From: Conoideocrella luteorostrata
Taxonomy: Eukaryota > Ascomycota > Sordariomycetes > Hypocreales > Clavicipitaceae
Reading direction: 5' to 3'
Assembly (NCBI GenBank): GCA_032433595.1
Contig: JASWJB010000172.1
Coordinates: 26,739-90,738, forward strand
Length of the DNA: 64,000 nt
The notes beneath the pieces were generated by a model. The model was given only the letters and a program-made list of their open reading frames with translations, was not told the origin of the DNA and ran no database searches. The translations under genes and the position numbers were made by a program. Below are positions 22,196 through 32,832 of this stretch, one piece after another; the first letter of the stretch is position 1; every line of letters begins with the position of its first letter.

Positions 22196-23235
22196 GATTG
22201 TTTGCTGATGGAGGCTTGCCCTGTTTAAGTGACAGGTTTTGCGAAGGGTGAGATGTGTGTATTTTTCGTTGTGCGAGGCAGCTCAGCTCACGTACGGAGT
22301 TGTTGTCTTTATGCTACTAAGCGGGACCGGATTTTAGGCAGCCGTGGCAGTAGATAAAACCTTCCACGTATATGGGGCTTTGAGAAGCTGAACATTGAGT
22401 TTCAGGGCTATGGCTTCTAGTTTGCCGGACGACTAACTACTCAAATTAAGTTCAAACAGTCTAACTATTAAGCTAAGTCCACGGACACTTTAGGTTCAGA
22501 CAATATTAATCTCTGTTGGGAAATAACATCCGTTTTTTGATGCAAATACTCGCTTCACTGAGAGTATTTTACGACTTATAAACACTAGCTATGCCCTGCT
22601 GGAGAATAATTACTCATTGTACTACGTTATGGTAGTTTGCAAATATACGTTATGTAGTAGCGTGCGGCGGCGTGTAGCAGCGTGTAGCGCAGTACGTAAG
22701 TTAAACTATAGTATTAGTAAAGCTATATTGAATAAACAGTATGGTACTATAATGTCGCGAGTGAGCAGCTACGGAAGTGGTTACCTAATGCAGTTAAATG
22801 GTCCTTGTATTCTATCTATGTTGATGAGGGATTAGACTTCTTCTCATAGTTGGATTCTATGTACCGATTTGAAGTCATCATACAATGCCGGAGATTTCTA
22901 TCGTACGATGTTGAATCTTACGTATGTGGCGCTGACGGAAATTTCCTGCGGCAGCATCCGTGGAGTGGATATTTCATGACAGATAATAATTAATAATGAC
23001 AATACCTTTCTTAGGAAAGTATTATCAGGCAACAATACCTTTTTCAGTAGCAGCATTATTCGATAACAACATCCTCATCAGGATTAACATTGTCAGCGGT
23101 AATATCATCGGCAGCGTCCTCGTTAGGCAATAAGACCCTCGTCAGCAGCAGCATATACTAAATCATTTCATGGGGCATTGATAACGGCGCGGACCAACGG
23201 ATTGACAGGGCAATATCACTGAGGAGAAAATGTCT
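22196..23235. other. Intergenic with LTR fragment
   Basis: No intact gene. Near 22900-22950 the sequence TCGTACGATGTTGAATCTTA...GGCGCTGACGGAAA matches the inner end of the family D LTR at 8575-8625, so a fragment of that family is present. Short tandem variants of a CAGCAGC/AATACC motif lie at 22990-23150. Confidence 0.4.
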
Positions 23236-23450
23236 AGGTAACGTACCAGTTCCATCTTCGCCAAGGCTGGAGAGTGAGCCGCCAAGTCAAGTTCTCAGTT
23301 GTTCAATCGCACGTAGCCAATGATATGCTTTCGGAAGATCGCCGATGACAAGAAACTTCAATCCAAGAGTTTATAAGAAATGACGAATGCCAAGATAAAG
23401 TGACCAGAAACTGCTACATTTTTCCGATATATCTTTCTAGTGACCTACAC
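23236..23450 (-). pseudogene. Short coding relic, copy 1 of a diverged tandem pair
   Basis: On the minus strand this reads SSFWSLYLGI, a stop, then TLGLKFLVIGDLPKAYHWL. It is the diverged sister of the segment at 23745-24100, in the same orientation about 500 bp away. An internal stop codon marks it as dead. The parent family is not known to me. Confidence 0.45.
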
Positions 23451-23744
23451 TTCCTCCGCTGTAGTTGAAAATTTACTTACATTTCAAACGTATAGTTAAC
23501 GCCTATTTTGCCGTTGCCATTTCTTTCATACACTCCGAAAAATGCAAATCTTTTTCATTTTAAATTGCAAAATCTTGCTCCCTGGCACCATGCATGGCGG
23601 AGCTGAGATGTCCATCCAACGATATGGGGTCTGGGCATTGCGCGATCTCAATGCCTTACCAATCAGCAAAACCAAATGCACTTCATGTTCATTTTGGAAG
23701 AGCAGTCATAGATTCACAGGACAAAATCGTTGAGAAGAAACTAG

Positions 23745-24100
23745 CTAGGCTGTGTACCAACTCCTTTTTCGCCAAGGCTGGGGAGTAAGCTGCCAAGTCG
23801 AGACACGGTGTCAGTCGCACGCGGTCGGTGTTAGGCTTTGGGAAGATCGCCGATGACGGTGAAATCCAACCTTAGAGTCTGATAAATGACGAGGCCAAGG
23901 AAAAGTGATCCAAAGGTGCTAATGTTTTCCACATTTTTATCATAGCCTGCATATCTTTTGGCAATTGAGGATTTGCATGACAAATCTCTGTTTTCCGCCA
24001 TAATCGTTTCATCCATGTGCTCTGGAAAATGCGAACCCATTGGCGAACAAAAGGGAGATTTGGAATATTCGGAGACAGGCGCGTCCCCACTCACCTAACT
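23745..24100 (-). pseudogene. Short coding relic, copy 2 of a diverged tandem pair
   Basis: The frame gives NISTFGSLFLGLVIYQTLRL then DFTVIGDLPKA before a stop, clearly related to copy 1 at 23236-23450. It is open for 87 codons but starts without a convincing N-terminus. One hydrophobic segment (FGSLFLGLVIY) suggests a membrane-protein fragment. I do not recognise the family. Confidence 0.4.
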
Positions 24101-26170
24101 CAGAAGTAGGTCCAAGCATTTAATACAACACGGAAGGGCATAAGCCATTTCTGCCGATATCGGCGGGTTGTTTTCCATCGAGTTCGCAATCTGATTTCAA
24201 ACTGGAGTATGTGTAGCGGTGCAAGATGTTATCAGTCCATATTAGTATTTTTATGCAGCCAGACCAACCGAGAGCTCACGTGCCAGATATTGTCGGAAGT
24301 GGTTGATAACGAGTAGACAAGGCGAGAAAATATAAACCCAAGGGTAACAAATTCGTAGGGTTATGGTTAGTTTGGTAGCACACTGCAAGCTCGCAGGGGG
24401 GCTCCGTGCCAGTCACGCTAGACTGTATGTAACAAGCCAAGCAAAAATGTATCCCGCTTGGGTGTTTGCGATAAGAATTCATTCATTATCATTAGATTTA
24501 CTTTTAATTCAATTAGAGAAACGTTAACCCTCCCAAAGCCAACCATAATTCCCAACTCTTCCGGCGCTACAAAGCCCGCATGGAGTGCGCAACCCTTCTT
24601 CCTCATTCGTCCGTGGATATACTAAATGCTTGGGATCCGTCATATGAGACGGCTATAGCAGATACTATCTACGAGCTGAAACTTGCATTGCCAAGACGAA
24701 TACCTATCACACAAAAGAGAAAAAAAGGTCAGCTGGCATCCAGAACTTTTATGCACGCAACATAGAACTGATAAGCATGCCAAGAACTATAACCTGCCAT
24801 GCGTCCTTGTAGCTTTATGAGCTCTTAAGATATTTCGCCTGTGTCATCCTTGATTCAGCAACCCAAGCAGTATTCACTTGTTTTGTGGCGCCAAGCAAAG
24901 ACTTCTCTGGGTCTTTCGGCGGTGCCGTTCAATCCGACAGAAGAGCCGGTGTCTCAGCCACGCTCTAGTATCTGTTCAGTATCCACAATTGAGGCAGTGA
25001 AAGTTATGTAGTCAAAACTAGATTGGGCTATCCGCTTGGCGCTATATCCCTTGCGGGCACGTGGTGGGCTCGACGCGACTGAAATCAATAGCATTGTTTC
25101 AAATCGTAGTTTTCCAGCGGGCAAATGAGGCAAATTTGCCTGTTCGACATTATCATAGAACAATAGTGCTTACAATATATGGATATTGCTGTTATTATCT
25201 GATATGGCTGTCGTGTTTCCAATATGTAGCTGGCTAGGGATTATCTGTGAGAAGAGTTGTAATTTCTCATTAATTACAAGAACAGTTCCACTGAATTAGA
25301 TAACTATAGCTTCTCAAATTTGAATAGACATCAAAGTCTACCGGCATTCCAATTCAATTGCAATATTGATATTTAGTGTTCACAAGCGTGAACGTTGTAA
25401 CGCAAATATGACGGCAATGTGAGCCATCAAACTGGTTTCAGATTACAAAACATGAAACAAGCCGGCTGGTCCTCCTTCTTGAGGTCTTACGAGTCGCAAG
25501 TGGTTCATAACCTATTAGAAAGCTGACTCCAAACGCTGACCTAGATCTTACTACGGATATTCCTTGTAGTTTTGGGGATATGTCCTCAATTTTATGAAAC
25601 AAAATAATTCAATCACGGAGATAATCTCTTAGCTTGAATTCCTAGGCTAAATTGTTGTTTTGATTCAAGTAAGGCTCCAATGGCGTCCCAAAAATTGTAG
25701 ATACCTTAACGGTAGCTACGTGAGTGGCTCTGCCTGGTGTACGCAGCACGGTACAACATAAGCTACCACATGCGGAAAAGGCAATTACACGTAAGTCAAT
25801 GATGTCAAAGCCGTCCATTAATGTACTACATGCAGGCCATATTGCCAATGTATACGCACGCTAATTTGATTTTAATGATCGCATCAATGTAATGTCATGG
25901 ATAGTGTTCCGTCCCCGAACGACTACCGATGCAGGAAAATGAAATTTCGCGTTATGCAGCCAAGACAACAACTTGAAAATACTATACAAGGCTTATAAGG
26001 AAATTTCTACGTCAAAAAGTCCATAAATTGCGAAATTGTATATTAGGATCGTTGTACCCTCAAAAAAAGTTTGCCATTTGTTTCCAGCACTTGCTGTTCA
26101 CAACTCCCATTGCATTCTTTCTCTATTGCATTGCTATACAAATTTTTAGATTCTCAGACACTTTAAAAGA
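24101..26170. other. Intergenic, no recognisable gene
   Basis: About 2 kb without a supported gene. ORFs on both strands are below 70 codons and lack domains. The last 200 bases before 26171 are AT-rich and form the probable promoter of the dehydrogenase gene. Confidence 0.4.
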
Positions 26171-27274
26171 ATGAAGTCTATTGGAATCATCGGCGCCGGC
26201 CACGCTGGGTGTGCACTCGCTTTCTATATTGCCGAGCGAGGCAATCACGTTATCCTCTTGACTATGGCCGGCCACCCTGGAAACACGCCAAAACTCATGA
26301 ATAACAATGGTTACTTGGACGCTACAGGCACATTTACGGGCCGCGTACCTGTCAGAATTGGTCACGGGTTCTCTAACTTCACCGAGTCCGTTATTCTGGT
26401 TGCCATTCCATCAACAGGCATTGACCAGCTCCTGGACGAACTCGCTCAGCATGATCTGAGCAACACTGTACTTATTTTTATTGCGGGAAACTCTGCCGCT
26501 ATCAAGGCACATATGGCAACAAACGCGAAATCCATCATGGAAACTGCCACATCGCCGTACAGCTCCCGTATTAATGCTGATGGAAGTGTCAGTGTTCGGG
26601 GCATCAAGAAACGCCTCAAACTGAGTGTTCTTCGCCCCGGCATAGGGGGGCAAGACATGAAAGAGGTAGAAGCGCTTTTCCCAATGCCAGTTGAATGGTG
26701 CTCAAGTGTCTTGGAGACTTTTCTGTCTGGTGTCAACGGAGTCGTGCATGTGCCTACTGCCTTGATGAATCTCGGATGGATGGAAACAACCAACGGAGAC
26801 TTTTACTTTTACCGCCAAGGAATGAGCTCTGGTGTGTGTAGTGTCATTGAGGCACTGGATAGAGAAAGACTGGCTGTCGCCGCGGCGTACAACGTCCGCG
26901 TCAAGTCCGTGGTGGAGACCTACAATAGCAACTACGGGACAAATGAGACAACCATTCGAGACTTTGCCAAGAAGACGGTGGCGCACAACTCCACCAAGGG
27001 GGCGCAGAAACGATTTCTAGACCAGGACGTTCCTTACTGGCTCGTTCTGTGCTCTGAGCTAGGATTGCGAGCCGGGGTTCCTACCGCTTCTATCGATTCC
27101 GTAATCCTCTTGGCGTCGATCCTTACTGGGAAGGACTATAGGACTACGGGAAACACGTTGAAATCGCTAGGATTAGATTCGGCTTCCGTTAAGGAGGTGA
27201 TAACAGCGTTCCAAGGTGGGAGCATGAGCGAATTCCTCGCTCAGGCCAAGCCTTGGCGCATGGGTGTCTTGTAA
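26171..27274 (+). CDS. Octopine/nopaline (opine) dehydrogenase-family protein
   Basis: A single 367-residue exon opens MKSIGIIGAGHAGCALAFYI, a Rossmann NAD(P)-binding motif GxGxxG at about residues 8-13. The central helical half carries the pattern of the octopine-dehydrogenase C-terminal domain: GVNGVVHVPTALMNLGWME then FYFYRQGMSSGVCSVIEALD. Members of this family reductively condense an amino acid with an alpha-keto acid using NAD(P)H, in the cytosol. Substrates in fungi are mostly unknown, so opine formation is a family-level inference. Length and both domains look complete, and no frame lesion is seen. The downstream plus-strand neighbour at 28057 is a 2OG-dependent dioxygenase. It could equally act on another 2-keto or imino substrate. 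Confidence 0.82.
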   Translation: MKSIGIIGAGHAGCALAFYIAERGNHVILLTMAGHPGNTPKLMNNNGYLDATGTFTGRVPVRIGHGFSNFTESVILVAIPSTGIDQLLDELAQHDLSNTVLIFIAGNSAAIKAHMATNAKSIMETATSPYSSRINADGSVSVRGIKKRLKLSVLRPGIGGQDMKEVEALFPMPVEWCSSVLETFLSGVNGVVHVPTALMNLGWMETTNGDFYFYRQGMSSGVCSVIEALDRERLAVAAAYNVRVKSVVETYNSNYGTNETTIRDFAKKTVAHNSTKGAQKRFLDQDVPYWLVLCSELGLRAGVPTASIDSVILLASILTGKDYRTTGNTLKSLGLDSASVKEVITAFQGGSMSEFLAQAKPWRMGVL

Positions 27275-28056
27275 TGGTGATGAAGTATCAACGAATGTAC
27301 TCGGGGTAGCTACGGTAACTAGTGAAATGATCAACAGCCTTTTGCTACCTGTGAGTATGAAATTGATTGCTTTAATTCCAGCTACTGCATGATGTCCGGG
27401 TGTTGATACTTTGCCTTAAGCGACGCCGACATAGACATGGTATACGCACCGTGTAAACAAGCAAACCAGTGAGAGCGCTGCCAGGCACTGCCATGTGAAA
27501 CCCTAGATTGGGATATATTATGCTCGATTTACGAGAGCCTGATTTCGAAAGCTCCTCGTCATTCGTAGTATGCTTGCACGTAAAGTCTACGTAGCCTGCA
27601 TAAATTAAAGTTACATTGTAAGATTCAGGAAGAGACGGACAGAGCTTGGCCCTGCTTGATTACCAAACCTCCGAGATCTGTAGTCTATGATTGCAGTACA
27701 TGGACCGAGACGTATTCTTGCTTGGCCATCATGCCGCCACCTTTGCCTATAGTTGCTAGTCCATAGTTGGCTGCCTTGATGTAGAAAGATAGGGGCGAAA
27801 TAATAACTTGCTGCCAGCATCTTTCCTGTCCCTCCTCAATACTTGCCGAAGAAGCAACGTCATGATGCAGCTCTGGCTGTCCAGATATGCATGTCTTGTC
27901 AGTTCTTCTCAGCTGGAGTTCTTCAGGAAAGTTGTGCTGCTCATCTGTGACTCAGATAGATATAAAAGGCGGCATGTCGGGCTGTAGGGGTTGCGCAATG
28001 TTCACACTTTACGAACTACTCAACTTGAAACTTTGAAAATAACGATAACAAACATC
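27275..28056. other. Spacer and likely promoter of the TauD-like gene
   Basis: No gene is supported. A TATA-like TATAAAAGG lies at about 27960-27968, roughly 90 bp before the ATG at 28057, and fits a core promoter. Confidence 0.45.
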
Positions 28057-29306
28057 ATGGCTACCCAAACTACCCAGACAACCAAGACTGCTCAGCTTCC
28101 GGCTGACCAATCTTTGGGAGACTTCAAGAGTCGCATTCCTACCTCTTACGACAAAGACGCCGAAGCAGGTCTCAAAGGATACCCGGCAGCCAAGGTAAGC
28201 ATAGTAGCCACAAACTGGCTTTCCAGGGCCTCAAGTTCACAAGAACCAGTATCCCCACTACCTGCCGACATGGAACCCAAACCAGAAGTATCCTCCGCTG
28301 CAGCCGTTTGAGCACCACGACCGTGGCAAAGACGCCGACCCTACCTACCCAGAATTACTCTCCAAGGATGCGACGGTCAAGCATCTTACGCCCAAAATGG
28401 GCACGGAGATGACCGGCGTGCAGCTGAGCAAGCTGTCTCCTGCAGGCCGAGATCAGCTGGCCCGGTACGTGGCTGAGCGCAAGCTTGTCGCTTTTCGCCA
28501 TCAGGACTTTGCCTCCCTACCCATTGCCGAAGCGGTCGAATTCGGCCGTTACTTTGGTCCGCTGCACATCCATCCGACCTCTGGATCGCCGGCTGGCTTC
28601 CCCGAGGTCCACTTGGTCCACCGCGCGGCGGGCGATAAGAGTCCCACCACCTACTTTGAGAGGAACTTGAGTTCGGTTGCGTGGCACTCAGACGTCTCAT
28701 ACGAGGCGCAGCCACCTGGAATCGCGTTCCTCTATTTGCTCGAGAGGCCGGAGACGGGTGGCGACACGCTCTTTGCCGACGCTGGTGAGGCATACCGCCG
28801 CCTCAGCCCGGCCATGCAGGAGCGCCTTCACGGCCTGTACGCCACCCACTCCGCCATCGAACAAGCCAATGCTAGCAAGGCTCGTGGTGGTGTCCTGCGA
28901 CGTGACCCAATTGTCTCCACCCATCCTATTGTGCGTACTCATCCGGTGACGGGCGAGAAAGCCCTGTTTGTCAGCCCACAGTGTGAGCGAAACCCTCCCC
29001 ATTGCTTTGCGTTCTGCAAGACCCAATTGCCGCTAACTAGACCCAGCTACTCGCGAGATTGTGGGTTTCAAGAAGGAAGAAAGTAGCATGCTGCTCAAGT
29101 TCCTTTATGACCATATTGCTCAGGGGGCTGACTTTCATGTACGAGTTCAGTGGGAGGAGAATAGTGTCGTCGTCTGGGATAATCGCAACACGGCTCATAC
29201 GGCGCTGGTTGATTGGTCAGATGGCCAGAGACGTCACATCGCACGTATGTGCCCATTGGGTGAGAAGCCTTTCCAGACTCCATACGTGGCAAATTATGGT
29301 GGATAA
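28057..29306 (+). CDS. TauD/TfdA-family alpha-ketoglutarate-dependent dioxygenase
   Basis: Three exons, 28057-28194, 28250-28982 and 29047-29306, give a 376-residue protein. Intron 1 (GTAAGC...AACCAG) is set by the phase that restores GYPAAK-YPHYLPTWNPNQKY; intron 2 (GTGAGC...CCCAG) restores SPQSTREIVGFKKE. The iron ligands are visible: WHSD (His192, Asp194) and the distal His341 in NTAHTALVDW, followed by the 2OG-binding Arg region QRRHIAR. The family couples 2-oxoglutarate decarboxylation to hydroxylation, typically of taurine, other sulfonates or related small acids, in the cytosol. The start is the ATG followed by a Thr/Gln-rich leader, as in fungal homologs. The sequence is intact. Whether the substrate is a sulfonate cannot be told from sequence. 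Confidence 0.87.
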
Positions 29307-30477
29307 GAGAGCATATGACGCGTATCTCTATGTCGACCTTGCCGTTCATCGACTCTTTGTAGCCGACCTATAATTGAGCACGTATTTACGATATACCTAC
29401 ATTTGTGTCCTGAAATCCCTAGTGTCAAACAAATTCATGTACTCCGTACGGAGTAGATCGAGGTGGATTAGTTTCCGCTGTGGAGCTGCGGTGATCCGTC
29501 ATCGGCAATAACCTGGATATGATCGGGTGGGGGACGGAATAAAAAGCCACCCCACCAAACTCTACAAGTAAATATGTTTTTTGCGACTTCGCCCCCTTTG
29601 TGGAGGTTGGACTAACTCGGCCCAAGCTGTGTGCTGACCTTGTTCATGCAACTAACATGTACGGAGTAATATGCCTGTCGATCTGATGCATAATTGCGGT
29701 GGGAAGTAACGCATGTCTTGTTCAGCTGCGGCGCGGAGCCTTGTCTTGACAGGATGGCCAATCCAATCGAGCCTCCTCTTTGCTGTCAGGACGGTGATTA
29801 ATTAGAATCCTGAAATTTAGCCATTTACGTGGCACGACAGATGGTAACGCGGCATGACCGCAGCATATCTACCAAGTAGGCCAGAGCTGGCAGGTAAAGG
29901 AGTCAAGAACTAGGCAACTAAGTCGTACTCGGAGAAATACCCAAGACCACAGGGAACAGTGAACAGAGTTGAATCAAAAGGTTATATTATGCTTACAGTA
30001 GGTGGGTTTCGGCAAGTTTATCCACTGCGGATGCATATTCCGATGTCATCAGACCACCCCCCTTCTCTGATCCAAATGAGCTCGGTCTTCCGTGTTTATC
30101 GTCTATCCAAACATTCCGGGGCAACCGAACCGTGCTTCCGAGTTCCTCGTAGCGCATGAAACTTACTCCGTAGAGATGCAGGCTGCGTGACGGCCATGCC
30201 GGCTACAAGCAGGATGAAGACGTCACTTACCTCCAGCGAGGCCGGCCGCTAACTGGGTCTTGGCCAATCATGCGGCTCGTAAAGAAAAGTCCTATGTGTC
30301 ATATGTGTCATTATTTTTTTGCAGTGCAAGCGTCTCCGCGACCGGCTTTCTTCGGCAGGCCGAAGGCGATTGTCAATACACGACTCCTACCCGTAAACCG
30401 AGGCTTCAGTAACTATTTGGAGGTCTGCATCCAACTTTGAGAATTGCATATTTGCTACTTGTGGTCAAGGACCCGCC
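29307..30477. other. Intergenic with clustered TACGGAGTA motifs
   Basis: No gene is supported. Three loci of the recurring 9-mer are here: the palindrome TACTCCGTACGGAGTA at 29440-29455, TACGGAGTA at 29661-29669, and TACTCCGTA at 30164-30172. Confidence 0.5.
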
Positions 30478-32175
30478 ATGGATAACGTTGACGGCGCACA
30501 GTCGTCGTTCACTGCACGCCGTATCCTCAGACGCGCAGGGAATGTCATTTCGAAAGCTGGCTTTTTCGTGTGGAAATGGTCAGTCCCATACAGGAATAAA
30601 AACATTCCACAGGATGACGTTTATGCAGCCATATGGAAGACAGAGCTTCACGAGACATGCATACGTTCCGCTCTACACGGCGTGTTCCCGGACATTGCCC
30701 TCGACCAATTACCCGTCCAAGAGGAGCATGTAAGGCAGTTGCTGCGACAGCGCCTCCCACCGATATACGATACACAGGAGGGGGCGAACGAAAAGGAAAT
30801 CCACCAGACTCGGATGTGGGAGCAGGAACCTGAGGAAGCGTGGTCTCATATCCCACAAAAGATCCGTTATATACTGGCTGCAGTTAATGCCAAAAACATG
30901 GAGGCTAAGCTGCAGTTGCTCAGCGAGGAGGAATATCATCCTTCACATGGGCTTGGAGCCATACTACGGCACAAATCTGCGGTCCGGAAGACTTTCAGAA
31001 TGTGGAGACTCGGCTTCTCTGCTGCCGTGAGCCGCACCGAGAGAATTGGCGCCAACGTCTTCTTCCTCTTCCTCATCTTTACCAGCGTGTATCCAAACGT
31101 CGCGGCCGGATATCTCGACGAACGATCTTATAATCAGCGTTCTATCGGCAGCAGGATCATGTCGTTGTTCCAGCTGTTCTTTCTCTGGACATTTCCGTAC
31201 CATAGTCTATGGCTACTCTTCAACTGGAGCCTGGAAAGACTCTTGGGCGGCTTGGTAGGAAGCACGGTTTATGCGTTTGTTGCAATCTTCCCCGCTGTGA
31301 AAGTTGCTAACAAAGAACCTTGGTTCCGCACCATGATATTGGTTCTGACGATAGCGTGGCAGATGGGTGTTCAGTTTTCCCCCACTGTTAGGGACTACAT
31401 TGTGCGGCTTTTGACACGATATCAGATGAGCCGCCTGCGGCGGAGTGGCAGGAACGGAGAAGCCTACTGGGTATCCGTTGACAAAGCGGTCCACGGCGAG
31501 CTCTGCTCACTTGAAGGATACAACGAGCGGCAATCGAAGCCTGGCGCCATTTCCGAACCGTGGCAGAATGTGCCCATTAAAGTGCGGACAGAGAGATACA
31601 TTCGATTTACGCGCTACTATAAATTCGGCCGTGCCGCCGACCAGCTTATCTGTCTTTTAAAAGATGACATGGAGGGAATTGTCAATACATATGAGGACTA
31701 TCTTCTGTCTGCAAAGTCTTTGCCCGACGAAGAACCACCAGAGAAGGCATCCAAAAGCCATGTGGAACCACGCGGCCCCAAACTCACGCTAGTCTTGATT
31801 GACGTTGCCGTTTTTGCCTACGTGTGCTATTCATTTTGGTCACAACCATTTACATTCAACACGGTTGTGGCATACAGTGCTGTCGTGGTCTTCAAGCAGA
31901 CCATTGTCCTTTGCAAGCGCTACCAGACAGTGGCAAACGCCAGCAGGCTCTTTACAAACATGGTTGCCTTCAACATATGGGGCATTTTCTTGGTATCTTT
32001 GCCTGTTACTGTGGACAAGAATGTCCTTGAGAACAACGGCAATTGGGTGGCCTTAACCTTGGCCATGGTCATTGCGACTAATTTCCTCACCGAACCTATT
32101 GCTCCTCTGCTCCTTGTCATAACGGAGAAGATGGCGGCCGGAGTTATCTGGATTGAAAACCTATTAAAAAGATGA
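30478..32175 (+). CDS. Large multi-pass membrane protein, unknown function
   Basis: A single open frame of 565 codons starts MDNVDGAQSSFTARRILRR. The first 190 residues are soluble and charged. A hydrophobic block follows with about four segments (VFFLFLIFTSVYP, MSLFQLFFLWTF, GSTVYAFVAIFPAV, TMILVLTIAWQMG). A central cytosol-like region of about 130 residues then includes a Tyr/Arg-rich stretch (RTERYIRFTRYYKFGRA), and a second block has about four segments near the C-terminus (LVLIDVAVFAYVCY, VVAYSAVVVF, NMVAFNIWGIFLVS, LTLAMVIATNFL). No family comes to mind. Length and the absence of stops argue that it is real. An intronless gene of this size next to LTR-poor DNA looks intact. Function is unknown. 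Confidence 0.7.
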   Translation: MDNVDGAQSSFTARRILRRAGNVISKAGFFVWKWSVPYRNKNIPQDDVYAAIWKTELHETCIRSALHGVFPDIALDQLPVQEEHVRQLLRQRLPPIYDTQEGANEKEIHQTRMWEQEPEEAWSHIPQKIRYILAAVNAKNMEAKLQLLSEEEYHPSHGLGAILRHKSAVRKTFRMWRLGFSAAVSRTERIGANVFFLFLIFTSVYPNVAAGYLDERSYNQRSIGSRIMSLFQLFFLWTFPYHSLWLLFNWSLERLLGGLVGSTVYAFVAIFPAVKVANKEPWFRTMILVLTIAWQMGVQFSPTVRDYIVRLLTRYQMSRLRRSGRNGEAYWVSVDKAVHGELCSLEGYNERQSKPGAISEPWQNVPIKVRTERYIRFTRYYKFGRAADQLICLLKDDMEGIVNTYEDYLLSAKSLPDEEPPEKASKSHVEPRGPKLTLVLIDVAVFAYVCYSFWSQPFTFNTVVAYSAVVVFKQTIVLCKRYQTVANASRLFTNMVAFNIWGIFLVSLPVTVDKNVLENNGNWVALTLAMVIATNFLTEPIAPLLLVITEKMAAGVIWIENLLKR

Positions 32176-32832
32176 GGTCTTGTCTAGCATAGGCTGGGAT
32201 AGCGCTTTGCTACTGTCTTCCTTGGTTATATCTTCTAGGTTCAACGTCGCTACTTGAGATTGATACTCTTATAGACTTTTATATAGGAATATAGAACTTT
32301 ATAACTTGAATTCTGAGGTAAATTTTACCGAATATTTGTCATTTTATCTAAAAACAAAAAAGCTTTAATAAAGCTACTTTTACCTCCGTGCCTCTAACCT
32401 CTTTGGCCAGTCTAGCCAGAGCCATCATATGGGGTTACAACAGCCATGGCTAAAGTCGCGGCCAGTCTAGTCAGAGCTGCCATTTTGTATTTGATAGTCG
32501 TGGCAGTTGTGTTTAGCACACGTGTGTGAAACTGACCATAGTTATAATCTACCGTCCGAAACGTAAGAGTATTTCTACACCTAATAACCCGGCTATATTT
32601 TAATATAGTATTAGCTATCATACCTTTGCTAGTTTTTATAATAATTATTTTATATTTTTATTTTATATAGGGATACCAAAAAGGAGTGCATATTGGCTCT
32701 CCAGAGGCGACAAAGGTAATGAGGTACAGGTCACGTGGGGTACGGCTTGCAGACGGGGCCGAGGGGTTAGTTTATCTGTACACCCTAGTCGCGAACGAGG
32801 CCCAGACCACATCGCCCTCTTCCACTTGCGCC
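32176..32832. other. AT-rich spacer
   Basis: No gene is supported. A short imperfect duplication, GGCCAGTCTAG(C/T)CAGAGC, occurs at about 32404 and 32461. AT-rich runs lie at 32280-32400 and 32590-32670. Confidence 0.4.
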
